Shown here piece after piece: positions 42,691 to 53,042 of a DNA stretch of 64,000 nt (the first letter of the stretch is position 1; the number at the start of each line of letters is the position of its first letter). Origin of the DNA: Pammene aurita. Taxonomy: Eukaryota > Arthropoda > Insecta > Lepidoptera > Tortricidae. Both the position numbers and the translations under genes were made by a program. The stretch covers positions 9,059,501 to 9,123,500 of the forward strand of contig OX352295.1 of NCBI GenBank assembly GCA_947086415.1, given 5' to 3'. Below the pieces are notes generated by a model. That model searched no databases. It was not told where the DNA came from and saw only the letters and a list, made by a program, of their open reading frames with translations.

Positions 42691-43751
42691 TATAATAAAG
42701 CTGAAGAGGGTCGAAAGTCTGTACATGGAAGATAATCGAAAAAAAGTAGGCTGGGGATACTAAGAGTCGATAACAGAACACGTTCCAACAATTTTTAGAA
42801 TTTTTGTCTGTTTGTCTGTTTATCTGTTTATCTGTTTTTCTGTTTATCTGTTTGTCTGTTTATTTGACCGCGCATCACGTGAAAACGGCTGAACGAATTT
42901 TGATGAAATTTTGTATAGAGATAGTTTGAGTCCCGGGAAAGGATAATATATAGTTTGAATCCCGAAAATCAACCCTGGTGGGGGTGAAAATGGGGTTGAA
43001 AATTTGTATGGAGAATTTTTAACCGCTGAAACGATTTAGATAGAAATGAGTATGGAGATAATGTGAGTCTCGAGAAACGTCATAGGATAGTTTTCAAACC
43101 CTTGTGGGGGTGAAAAGGGGGTTGGAAGTTGGTATGAGGAATTTTTTACCGCTGAACTGATTTAGATGAAAATTGGTATAGAGATAGTATGGGTCTCGAG
43201 AAAGGACAAAGGATAATTTCATCTTCAAAAAAGCCCCCCCCCCCCCCTCCATCTTACTTAAGAACCGTCCAAAAAATTTGAGCTCTGCAAAAGTAAATAA
43301 AATAGTTTTTTTATCTCGGAAATTCCCTTAAGCGGATGCAAAAGGGGTGGAAGTTTACATGGGTTTACATGGGTTTACAAAATATCATGAATGTCAAAGG
43401 GTTATTGCAGGTTCGAGGACTATATATGACGGACAAAGATGCATGGCCCAAACCAAAAAACTACTACAAAATCATCTCACATTTATAGGACACCGTTTAG
43501 GTAGGAAAACATATCAAACGTTTTGTGAAGCAGTCAGATTAGGATTTATTTTTCTTTATAATTAAACAATAGGTACATTATCTGTCTCTCAAGCTGTTTT
43601 GATATGTCTTCTTGAAGAACTACGCATTATTTTGTATCTTTAAGATCTAATAATGTATTACTGTTTTGAAAAAAATAAGTCCCGTCGAGTTTCTTTTCGG
43701 TCATAATCATAATACTTCTTTGGCCAGAGGTAAGGTTAGAACTGGTGGTAG

Positions 43752-44160
43752 TTTTGGAACGAAGTCCCTTATCGGACGGCAGGGCGAAAAAAAGTCACGT
43801 AACCGTCACGAAAAAGTGTCACGTCACGAAAACGCGACACCCATACGATTGAGAAACATGTAAAATGGAATGAAATAAAAAATATATAAAATAGAATAAA
43901 GTGAAGTGAAGTGTAGTGAAAAGTGAAAGTGAGAAGTGATAAAAGTGAAAAAACCTAAAAGTAAAAAATGTCGAAAATGTCAAAAATGGCAAAATTTATA
44001 TATTTTAAAAATTTCAAATACTTCAAAAACCAAAAATTTCAAAAAAATACAAAAAAAAATGAAAGCCACAAAATTTACGAAAAAGTAAAAATTAAATTAA
44101 ATTAAATAACATAACTTCGTTCCAACCGAGTGTTCCACGACACTCGCGTATTTTAATTAT
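43752..44160. mobile_element. MITE-like insert in the LINE tail of Helitron H2
   Basis: Same insert as 14188-14562, starting TTTTGGAACGAAGTCCC and with AACTTCGTTCCAACCGAG near the end. Confidence 0.5.
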
Positions 44161-44547
44161 CTCTGACGTTCATTAGTTCATTGTAATGTGCTTACATTGA
44201 AGACTAAATATCTTGATCTACACCAATATCATAAATCCTCTATTCTGCGTTCGAAACCGTATGTAATTATCACCATTATTGCAAACAGTAACGTAACATC
44301 AGTGTATTATCTGTGACAGTGTGGTAAAAACGTATGAAAATTCATTACCTACTACGATAACGTAATGAAAATCCGCCCCCCCGACCGCCGGCACGCCTCC
44401 AACCCCGACCGCCGGTGCTATAAGTTTGGTCATGGCGGTGTAATGGCGGTCATTCTAATGGTTTCAATGGATTTTTAATATGAATATGCTTCTGTACATA
44501 ATTAGGCCTTATTACGTAACAGTTACATAAACTACTATTTATCTCTT

Positions 44548-44883
44548 TTTAGGGTTCCGTAGTCAACTAGGAACCCTTATAGTTTCGCCATGTCTGTCCG
44601 TCTGTCCGCGGTCTAACTCAGTTACCGTTCGCACTAGAAAGCTGAAATTTGGTGAGGCCTGATAAGAACTTTCTTGAACTATATTGAATAAAATCGGTTC
44701 AGCCGTTTGTGAGTTGTCAGTCAAAAACGCATAGTGAAAGGAAGTGCCGGATAGTAAAATGACGTAAGCGCCGCCAAATATCCCTTAATAAACGACCTTT
44801 TAAACGGATGTTTTGTAACAGGGCGGCATCTACGAAACTCTACACTGAGCATGGCCCGACATGCTCTTGACCGGTTTTTTTTT
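44548..44883 (+). mobile_element. GGGTTCC-type repeat carried by Helitron H2
   Basis: Identical in layout to 14978-15312, moved as cargo of the Helitron. Confidence 0.65.
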
Positions 44884-45439
44884 GCATTGTTATCCCGGAA
44901 ATCACCCCTTAAGGATTACTAATTCCAATTCAAGAAAATCCCCAGCCAGGTTATACGTAGCCACGCGTACGTACGTAGCGTTAGGTAGCCACTACACTCG
45001 ATTGCGTTAAATTTGCATGCCCCCCCCCCCCAATTTCAACCGCGCCTGTTCTTACCTTTCATGCTTAGACTGATTTGACGGGAGGATCGATTTGGTTTGG
45101 ATGATATCTCTAGCGTATCCATCTGTCAACTTTACTTCAAGTTCCGCCTCCAGGGTAGCGGGAGAGAAATTAGGGGTGAATTAGCCGCTTACTGACACAG
45201 ACCGAATTCCACGCGGGCGGAGCCGCGGGCAGAGCTAGTTGAAGAATAAAAATCTTCTATCTAATTATAGTAAAGAACCCTAAGTTCACCATTCTGCCTG
45301 ACATTGCCGTATAGTATGCGAGCAAACTAGCGCAATTGCCTGGGAACTAACAGCACAATAAAGATGTGTGGCTTGACGATCCCATCGTCTAACAAGATAA
45401 ATTCCGACATCTAACTAGATAGCGGTATTCTTACTTACA

Positions 45440-45895
45440 ACCGGCCAAGTGCGAGTCGGACTCGCGCACCGAGGGTTCCGTACAAACCTGTAGGTATATA
45501 GGGGTAGTAACTTTAAAATTATTAAAAATATTTTTATTATATGATGACAATTTACGGTTTATTTGTGCTATAAGACGTTGCTTCGTACCAAATTTCAAGA
45601 TTCTAAGTTCACGGGAAGTACCCTGTAGGATTTGATTCCCTTGCGAGTTTCGAACATTTGCGGCATAAACGACTGTATCTTTTGATTGCGTTGGCTTAGA
45701 ATTTTAATTTTTTCACAGCTCCAAGGGACAGTAGACCTGAGTATTTGATATAAATTTCAGCTTGATACCTCCTCGCGTTCCTGAGAATAAGGGTCTTGAC
45801 AGACGGACGGACGGACGGACGGACGGACGGACGGACGGACAAAGTGACCCTATAAGGGTTCCGTTTATTCCTTTCGAGGTACGGAACCCTAAAAA
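45440..45895 (-). mobile_element. GGGTTCC-type repeat, GGACGGAC subfamily
   Basis: AACCGGCCAAGTGCGAGTCG, GACTCGCGCACCGAGGG, CTATAAGACGTTGCTTCGTA and GAGGTACGGAACCCTAAAAA, colinear with 33270-33752. A (GGAC)n microsatellite of about nine units lies at 45802-45841, longer than in the other copy (three to four units). Confidence 0.7.
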
Positions 45896-46111
45896 TTGTG
45901 ATTGGTTACGGATTTTGAACAAAATTTCCAGTAACAATATCCAAGCCCTTTATTAAACTCTGTTGTATACTGACTGGCATAACAATGGAAGTCTTGGGGC
46001 CAAAAAGACCAGTTTTTACTTCAAGGTCGGACGACCTTCAGTTGCCGCTTTTTATCATTACCATAAATTATTCATGGCTATAATGTAACATGAACCAGAT
46101 GAATATGGTGT

Positions 46112-46256
46112 ACAATTCACTGGCTCAATATTACAGGGTTCCATGTTGCATTTTCGGGGTAGTTAAATTTAGACTTAGTGTCACTATGACAATCTTCAAA
46201 TTTCGATCCAATAAAAGTGAAACATAGAACCCTGTAATATTGGGCCAGCGAATTGT
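46112..46256. mobile_element. MITE with ~36-bp inverted ends
   Basis: ACAATTCACTGGCTCAATAT TACAGGGTTC at the left matches the complement of GAACCCTGTAATATTGGGCC AGCGAATTGT at the right with two or three differences. Length 145 bp. No obvious target duplication. Confidence 0.65.
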
Positions 46257-46389
46257 TAAACAGTTTGTTTGTTTATTCTAAAAGGTCCTTAAACGTTCTA
46301 GTCCTAATGTTTGAGCGGCTAATACTAATAATCGACTAAGTACACATTCGGTCTATCATCTCTGTTGCAAGGAGGAAGTAATAAGAATG

Positions 46390-46486
46390 GATGGTGGTAA
46401 ATTTCATCTAAATCGGTTCAGCGGTTTAAGCGTGAAGAGGTAACAGACAGACAGACACACTTTCGCATTTATAATATTAGTATGGA
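46390..46486 (-). mobile_element. Helitron-like 5' end fragment
   Basis: On the minus strand: TCCATACTAATATTATAAAT GCGAAAGTGTGTCTGTC, CACGCTTAAACCGCTGAACC, the same 5' text as 17593 and 32821. The 3' half is absent. Confidence 0.55.
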
Positions 46487-46861
46487 TTCATATATTGGAG
46501 GTATAAAGTTGAACTTTACTTTGTTCAAAATCATGACGGAGCTGATTATTGTTTCCTACGGAGTGTCGGGCAAGACTTGTTGCAAATCTGTTGTTCTGTT
46601 TTCATTTAGAAACATTTCGAAAGCGAATTTTTTTTATATCCAAACAATAAGCGGTCGCAGGCCAATTAAGAAATATCGCCGCTCTACCTACCTATTGTTT
46701 GCATGAGTTTAATGATAGTGAATCTTCGTTTCATAAGACTTCACCTTGAATTCGGTAATTGAATATTATTAGGCAAATTCACTACACTTCTGCAGTAGAC
46801 TGCCGCTGCATTGGCCTCCTAGGCCAAATGGTGGACCCTGCCTCCTACAGTTAAGTATTTG

Positions 46862-46940
46862 TGTTTTCGGGATCTTTATTTTTTGCTATTTTTTATTTTA
46901 TTTTTGTTGACCGATTATTGGAAGACGGCTGGCTATACGA
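46862..46940 (+). mobile_element. GAAGTCGGTT-ended repeat, short fragment
   Basis: TTTTCGGGATCTTTATTTTT, TGACCGATTATTGGAAGACG GCTGG is the head of the family, truncated on both sides. Confidence 0.5.
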
Positions 46941-47540
46941 TAGCAATTTTATTTCATAAGTATTTTACAAAAACATTAAACTAAGCAAATCAAGCCACGC
47001 TATATGGTAAATTGATCTATAAATCTCCATAAATTGCTGATCAATCTAGTTTTTGCGTAATTCCATTAAATCAACGTCAATATTGATCAAGTCAACTCAC
47101 GTTTCTGACGAACCTAATTTCCGTGTTCTTAAATAGATGTTTCGGTGATGGAACATCGGTCGCGAGTCGTCGTGAGCATTTAAAAATCTAATGGAGTAAA
47201 ATCTTCTACAGGTCAACCACTAAACATTTTAAACGGAGGGCAACCATCATATATTATTGTCCATAACAATGCATTAACAAAACCAATATCAGCTATATCA
47301 ACGACTATATTTATATAACTATATTTAGGTAGTCAGCTAGCCACATGATTTTTAAATCAAGAATTTGCATGAAGAATCTCCTGTACTTGCTTAAAAAAGA
47401 TGGTTGTAATTGCCATTTCTATCTTTGCGGATTCTATTAAGAGTAGCAGTAGTTACCTGTTTTCGGAAACAATATCTTCATTTGCACCCACAGGGTGTAA
47501 TTAATATTCTTGACTCAAATCATAAGTACCACGAACAAAC
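46941..47540. other. no recognised feature
   Basis: AT-rich, no shared repeats and no coding signal recognised. Confidence 0.4.
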
Positions 47541-47890
47541 ATATAAACAATAATTTTAAACAAAAAAGAACGGACTTCACTTACTTAGCCTCCACCTTTC
47601 CAAAGGCAAATGCCCGAGCTACTGTTAAAAATACTCAAATCCCTATAGGTGTACCTATAATATTTGAAGAGTTTCCTCGAAATCTCCAGGATCCCATCCT
47701 TAGGATCCTATCCTGGCCTGGTGAAAATGGGACCAACTGTGAACTACTCTTACTCTTTCAACAAAAAAATTTTTTCAAATCGGTCTAGCCGTCTTCGAAT
47801 AATCGGTGATCATAATTTAAAAAAATTGCATAAACAAAGATCCCGACTAATTGATAACCTCCTCTTTCGAAATCTTGAAGTCGGTTGAAC
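47541..47890 (-). mobile_element. GAAGTCGGTT-ended repeat, near-complete copy
   Basis: AAACAAAAAAGAACGGACTT CACTTACTTAGCCTCCACC at the left and GAAATCTTGAAGTCGGTTGA at the right, with GGATCCCATCCTTAGGATCC in between. More diverged than 39270-39625. Confidence 0.65.
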
Positions 47891-48236
47891 ACTAGTTATG
47901 TTAGGAACTATAACAAACCTAATAGGACCTTTCGTGAATATGTAAGTAGGTAAGAAGTAATATTAGTTACAAACATCACAAGAATATAAAATCCTATTTA
48001 ACTAACAAGACATGTCTAATGGCAGCACTAGTGATAAACTGCAGGCAAAATGTGACTATTGTAAGCTGTTAAAGAAAATATAGTCAACGGTGTGAAGTCG
48101 GCCATCCTTTAAAGGCATTACTCATCTTTGACTTGGTTTGTACGCACTATGGTATTTAGAGATATACAAGGTTTCTACAATTGTGTCCTGAAATGATTAA
48201 GTAGGTGTTGAGCAAGATTATCCAAAAAGTCCTCTA

Positions 48237-49128
48237 TTTTTAGGGTTCCGTAGCCAAATGGCAAAAAACGGAACCCTTATGGATTCGTCATGTCTGTCTG
48301 TCTGTCCGTCCGTATGTCACAGGCATTTTACTCGGAAACTATACGACGTATCTGAATAAAATTTACACACACTGACTGAAGGTCTATTTTGTATGCAGCT
48401 ACTTAGTTATGTAGTTAAATTTGAAAAAAAAAATATTTTTAGGGGGGCGCTCCATACAGGTAACTAAAAAAAAACAAATTAACCAAATATCAACACGTGA
48501 CACATCAATCGATAGGTCTTTCAAAATAACATTGAGGTTTCTTTGACTATTTTGTGATTAAGTGAATATTTTCTGAAATAATCGCTTCGAAAGTCAGAAA
48601 AGTTGTGTAGCCCCGCCCTTAACTTTTGAACCGTAAGTTCAAAAAATATGAAAAAATTTGAAGAGATGCGCCTTATCATAAACTTTCTTACAGGTAACTA
48701 AAAAAAAACAAATTAACCAAATATCGACATGTGACACATCAATCGATAGGTCTTTCAAAATAACATTGAGGTTTCTTTGACTATTTTGTGATTAAGTGAA
48801 TATTTTCTGAAATAATCGCTTCGAAAGTCAGAAAAGTTGTGTAGCCCCGCCCTTAACTTTTGAACCGTAAGTTCAAAAAATATGAAAAAATTTGAAGAGA
48901 TGCGCCTTATCATAAACTTTCTACGAAAATTGTCAAAACAATATTCGTAGAAAGTATATGATAAGGCGCATCATTTTTACATTATCGGTTCAGCCATTTT
49001 TGAGTTATCTCCAAAAAACTTCTTACATAGGCATCAGATACGACCTTTTGGTATTAGTTTGGTTCTTATTCCATTGAAGGTACGGAACCCTCCTATGCGT
49101 GGTCCGACACGCACTTGGCCGGTTTTTT
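48237..49128 (+). mobile_element. GGGTTCC-type repeat with internal duplication
   Basis: Begins TTTTTAGGGTTCCGTAGCCA and ends GGTACGGAACCCTCCTATGC, GACACGCACTTGGCCGG, T run. It is the same subfamily as 10451-11070. A 234-bp segment is tandemly duplicated (48457-48690, 48691-48924), the copies differing at only a couple of bases. It is followed by a locally inverted stretch at 48902-48969. Confidence 0.75.
48902..48969. repeat. ~32-bp hairpin inside the GGGTTCC-type repeat
   Basis: GCGCCTTATCATAAACTTTC TACGAAAATTGT is followed after four bases by its near-perfect complement ending ATGATAAGGCGC. In the sister copy (10880-10920) this text occurs once, so it is a local inverted duplication. Confidence 0.75.
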
Positions 49129-49249
49129 ATTTATTTATCAACGGATATTACATCTAGGTACAGTACTAGCCAAGATACAAGAATCATGCAAAGATGCATA
49201 GCCACTTATAGGTGACCACAGCTTACTTACAGCAGGGGGGTTTCACTAC

Positions 49250-49482
49250 GCAGTTTAGGTACATTTGGCCGGCGCGCCTCCCGGGCAGGCGTATGGCAGT
49301 GGGCTGCCGCTCGGCTCGCACGATAGTCGTGTCACGTGGCGCTCGCGCAAAATTGAAAATACACGATGGCTTCGAAACCTAAATCACGATCCAATCCGTA
49401 TAAAATATGTCTTTACGGATGTCTGAATAAACGGAAGAACAAGAAAGCAGAAATAACATTTTTAAATTCCGGACGATATTGA
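49250..49482 (+). other. GC-rich patch leading into a 38-codon ORF, THAP-like at best
   Basis: The region 49268-49350 is rich in CpG and G/C (GGCCGGCGCGCCTCCCGGGC). It precedes an ATG at 49366 with a 38-codon frame (MASKPKSRSNPYKICLYGCL, then NKRKNKKAEITFLN) ending at 49482. The C-x3-C followed by N...K..ITF is reminiscent of the start of a THAP zinc finger, but the rest of the finger (later C and H) is not found downstream in any obvious frame. It could be a decayed first exon, a P-element-type remnant or chance. Confidence 0.25.
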
Positions 49483-50571
49483 AAGGTCCCGAAGTCCTTA
49501 TTTAGTAATAATTAAAATAAACATCTTTAATTTATTGAATATTGGTTGCCCAGAAACAATATTACGAATTGATCGACATATTTTCAAAGGAATACGGCTG
49601 TAGCATACCTACTTCCGTGAGAATCAGACATTATCTCTATAAAAATTTCTATCTCCGGATAAAAAAATCACGTTTACAGAATCAACGTTTGTAATTCCTA
49701 CATTTTTATCTTAAAAATAATAAATCAGTAGGTATAGGTACAAAAACTTGTCAAGTGACAGCCCCGTGCCGACGCTCACAGCACGGTCATAAAACTGCGG
49801 CGCGCAAAGAAGATGCACGGTTCGTGCGCGGTTATAAGTTTCAATTTTGCTTGCAGGCGGCGAGTGTAGGTATAATTTTATACCTAAATTTGACTTTTGT
49901 GAAGGAGTGAATTTTCTGTACGGTAGTACTATAGTTATTCTGTGCTTACGGGTGGCCAATTCGAAGAATCATTACAACGATTCATGAAAACACTCTAAAA
50001 CTTCTACCATTCCTACATAATTATTTGACAAGCAAGGAGTGGTGAAAGTATGAAAAGCTGGTAAAATAAAACTAATAGTATCATTTACTTGCATATATAC
50101 TCGTAAGTTGGGTAAGTGGTGCGACCTTCTGTTCTGCTTGGCGATAGATTTTCGCAACTTTGAGACGCTTGGTGGCCGGGTTGGGTTATTTGATACGTAC
50201 AGTCGACCGCAAATGTAGGTTAGAAGTTAGGACCACAATACAGTTAACTGGTTTGACTAACTTCATATTTGTTAACTTATCTAGATCAACTTGTTTGACA
50301 AAACTAACCGCAAGTTGTAATATACGCAAATTAAAACGCACCTAAAGTTTAACGCACTTAAAGTTGATTGTCTGTATCTGAATCACTGTCATCTGATCCA
50401 TGTACTGATAATCAAATCATCCTAGGTGCTGTCATTAAAAAAAAAAATGTTTGTACACATTAGGTTATAATTTTTACTACCTTTAGGTTAAGATATTGTA
50501 TTGTAACTAACCTTAACTATGGTCCTAGTTGGTCGATATAAATGAATTGTATTTGAATTTCAATAAGTATT

Positions 50572-50611
50572 ATTTTTTATTGAGTACAGTAATCTGTACT
50601 CAATAAAAAAT
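50572..50611. repeat. perfect 17-bp hairpin
   Basis: ATTTTTTATTGAGTACA (50572-50588) and its exact complement (50595-50611) around GTAATC. It follows a GAATTGTATTTGAATTTCAA run that looks like a LINE tail. Confidence 0.6.
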
Positions 50612-51613
50612 GACAGGACCTGTCAGATTACTCTACTCAATTAAAAATACTACTTTAAGTATATATCCTCAATTATTTTGGTTAGGAATCAATTCGTCTT
50701 TCCGTCGTTGTAGATAGGTTTCATTTCAAAAGTCTCAAAGTCCGTTAAAGATTCAACAGCCGACGATCGAAAGTCTATGTTAGACCTATTAATTTATTAT
50801 GTATTCTACTAGATGTGACGTCTGGAGTAAATTTTGTCCGCTATGTTTGGCGGTTGACAGCTGTGACTAAATCAAAGAGAAGTATAGACTTGTAGTGATT
50901 TTCACTACAACTTTTGGGACAAAAAAATTCTTAGGGATGTCATCTCCTGTTACTCAATGGTTTGACCAAGTGTGCCGTCGATGTTCTGCAGCAGCTACAA
51001 AGCCAGAAAACATTACGTGTACAGAACCCCGGCTCGTGAAGCATCTGAGACAGGTTTCGCGCGTATTTGCCATTGGCGGTTGGCTAACATCCTCATTAGC
51101 ATGACGGTCAAGGCAGAGCTACTGCGTATGCGCATGCGGGTTTGAAGGCTTCGGTTCAATGCGGTATTCAAAAATATCTTGACAGGCGACCACTGGCTGA
51201 GGATGGCAGATTTCAGATTGTTCTGCAGGATTGACATCCCCTGTATTTCTTCTAGTTAGATATTAAAATTTGAGAAGATACATCTTCGAAGATTACTTGT
51301 GGAGCCGGAGCCTAAATCTTCGTTGCTTCTGACAACTTCAAAATCCTGATATTTTAAAACAAATTTCTATGTATTTTTGTCCTTCTATCTGACAACCCTG
51401 AAGCCGCAGGTAAACCTCGACAAAGTATCTTTATCTAAATTTGGAGTCCCATTTGCAGTTAAAAAAATCATCAACCAAAACTTACCAAAATATGTTTATA
51501 TTTTTGTTTGCTGTTCAGTTGCTGCCGCGGAGCTTCTCAACCGCATCACTTATAAAGTAAAGCTAAACTACCCTGAAGAAGTAGGTAACATCAAATTGAA
51601 ATTAGATTAGATT

Positions 51614-52369
51614 AGATTTACGGCTAATAACCTACTTTTGAACGCCAAGAAAACGAAGTGGATCAAATTTACACTTCCCAACGTCAAGCAGATTAACAGC
51701 AGCAAGATTATAATAAATGATGAAACAATGGAATTCGAAAATCAAACTGTTTTCTTAGGAGTCACTTTAGACTCGAAATTACAATGGCATCCACATATAG
51801 CCACCCTAGCTGGGAAACTTAGCTCTGCAGCCTATGCCGTGAGGCGAATCAGCCATCTAACAAACAGTGAAACTGCCAGGCTGGTATACTTCAGCTACAT
51901 TCACAGTGTTATGTCGTATGGAATTCTGTTGTGGGGTAAAGCGGCTGATATTGGGACCATATTTGTGCTACAAAAACGAGCTGTACGTGGCATTTATAAA
52001 ATGCGCGGTCGAGCATCCGTAAGAGGAAAATTTGAAGAGGCAAATATTCTTACCGTAGCATCTCAATACGTACTTGAAAACATTATGTATGTGCGGAAAA
52101 ACATCCATGAATTCAAGCTCAACAGTGATATCCATAACTATAACACTAGAAATAAAGATAAGATTGCTGAGCCTGGCCACCGCCTCGGTAAGGTTCGTAC
52201 GTCTTTTGCTGGGAACTGTACACGTTTTTATAACAAAGTCCCCGCTGATGTAGTGAATCTGCCACTAAATAAATTCAAGTCTTATGTTAAGCGCTATTTG
52301 TTGAGGAGAGAGTACTATACTTTAAAGGAATTCATTGAGGATAACGATGCCTTTAAGCCTGTAGCTTGA
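51614..52369 (+). CDS. LINE reverse-transcriptase protein, C-terminal part
   Basis: The open frame starts at the truncation (ANNLLLNAKKTKWIKF) and reaches a stop at 52369; the ATG at 51638 is just an internal Met. Motifs include FLGVTLDSKLQWHPHI, AYAVRRISHLTNSETARLVY, HSVMSYGILLWGKAADIGTI and YNTRNKDKI. This is the thumb and C-terminal part characteristic of jockey/CR1-like insect LINEs. The catalytic YADD box lies upstream of the truncation, so it is not functional by itself. Confidence 0.85.
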   Translation, partial: RFTANNLLLNAKKTKWIKFTLPNVKQINSSKIIINDETMEFENQTVFLGVTLDSKLQWHPHIATLAGKLSSAAYAVRRISHLTNSETARLVYFSYIHSVMSYGILLWGKAADIGTIFVLQKRAVRGIYKMRGRASVRGKFEEANILTVASQYVLENIMYVRKNIHEFKLNSDIHNYNTRNKDKIAEPGHRLGKVRTSFAGNCTRFYNKVPADVVNLPLNKFKSYVKRYLLRREYYTLKEFIEDNDAFKPVA

Positions 52370-52493
52370 TATGGTTAGTACAATACAAATTGAGAAATTA
52401 TTAGGTACATTACTCTATGAAGCAGCTTTACTAGTGTCCAGTATTACCTGTTTTTCGTTTTTATTTTATTTTGTTTTTATTTAGTATTTGGAC

Positions 52494-52520
52494 ACTTAGA
52501 GACGTTATACATCTCTAAGT
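52494..52520 (+). repeat. LINE 3' UTR stem-loop 1
   Basis: ACTTAGAGA (52494-52502) pairs exactly with TCTCTAAGT (52512-52520) around CGTTATACA. Related stem-loops are at 52573-52596 and 53018-53042. Confidence 0.7.
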
Positions 52521-52572
52521 CTTGCATGCGCAAATATTTATATGTATAGATATATATTTAATGAACCTGACG

Positions 52573-52596
52573 CTTAGAGACATGTATATCTCTATG
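52573..52596 (+). repeat. LINE 3' UTR stem-loop 2
   Basis: CTTAGAGA, loop CATGTATA, then TCTCTATG; one mismatch in the stem, but the loop has the same size class and TATA core as stem-loop 1. Confidence 0.6.
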
Positions 52597-52642
52597 TCAC
52601 TTTTATATTGGAATTTAGTTCACGCATGTAAAATACGAGCAC

Positions 52643-52681
52643 GGAATATTGTTTCTCTAGTCTGGTGAGAAACAATATTCC
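52643..52681 (+). repeat. LINE 3' UTR long perfect stem-loop
   Basis: GGAATATTGTTTCTC (52643-52657) and GAGAAACAATATTCC (52667-52681) pair without mismatch around TAGTCTGGT. Confidence 0.8.
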
Positions 52682-53017
52682 ACAGTAAAGCCACAACATG
52701 GCTAGTTTTTATTAATTAATAAAGCCCGCCAGCTTGAACATGTCATGCTCGCTTAAAAGGCTCTGCTTATGGTGGCGTCGTTGATCGGGTCGCCACTTTC
52801 CCGAAGAAAGGTTGAGGGAGGCGATGGCTGAGATATGCGTCATACTCGTGAACGGGTGCTGTTTGTGGAGACCGGTCTGTTTAGGCTAACTGGGGCAACA
52901 CATTTACGTAACTTTTTATTAATCATATTTAATTTTAGTTTAATTGGCTTTAGACACAACATTCGGTGCTTGATTATCCATATTTTTTTTATTATATAGA
53001 ATATATAGATCAAGACA

Positions 53018-53042
53018 CTTGGAGACTTTATACATCTCTAAG
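53018..53042 (+). repeat. LINE 3' UTR stem-loop 3
   Basis: CTTGGAGA, loop CTTTATACA, then TCTCTAAG; a G-T wobble replaces one pair of stem-loop 1, which keeps pairing at the RNA level. Confidence 0.65.

Larger units (their letters stand above)
39845..45238 (+). mobile_element. non-autonomous Helitron, copy H2, with mariner inserted
   Basis: Same element as 13112-15669. The 5' end TCTATACATA (39845-39854) is followed by a mariner (39855-42690). The Helitron then resumes at 42691 (TATAATAAAGCTGAAGAGG) and ends in GAGCTAG at 45238 before T45239. Without the mariner and one TA its length is 2556 bp, against 2558 for H1. Differences from H1 are few: two fewer TTTATCTG units, a small insertion near 42938 and scattered substitutions, so the copies are close in age. 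Confidence 0.85.
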
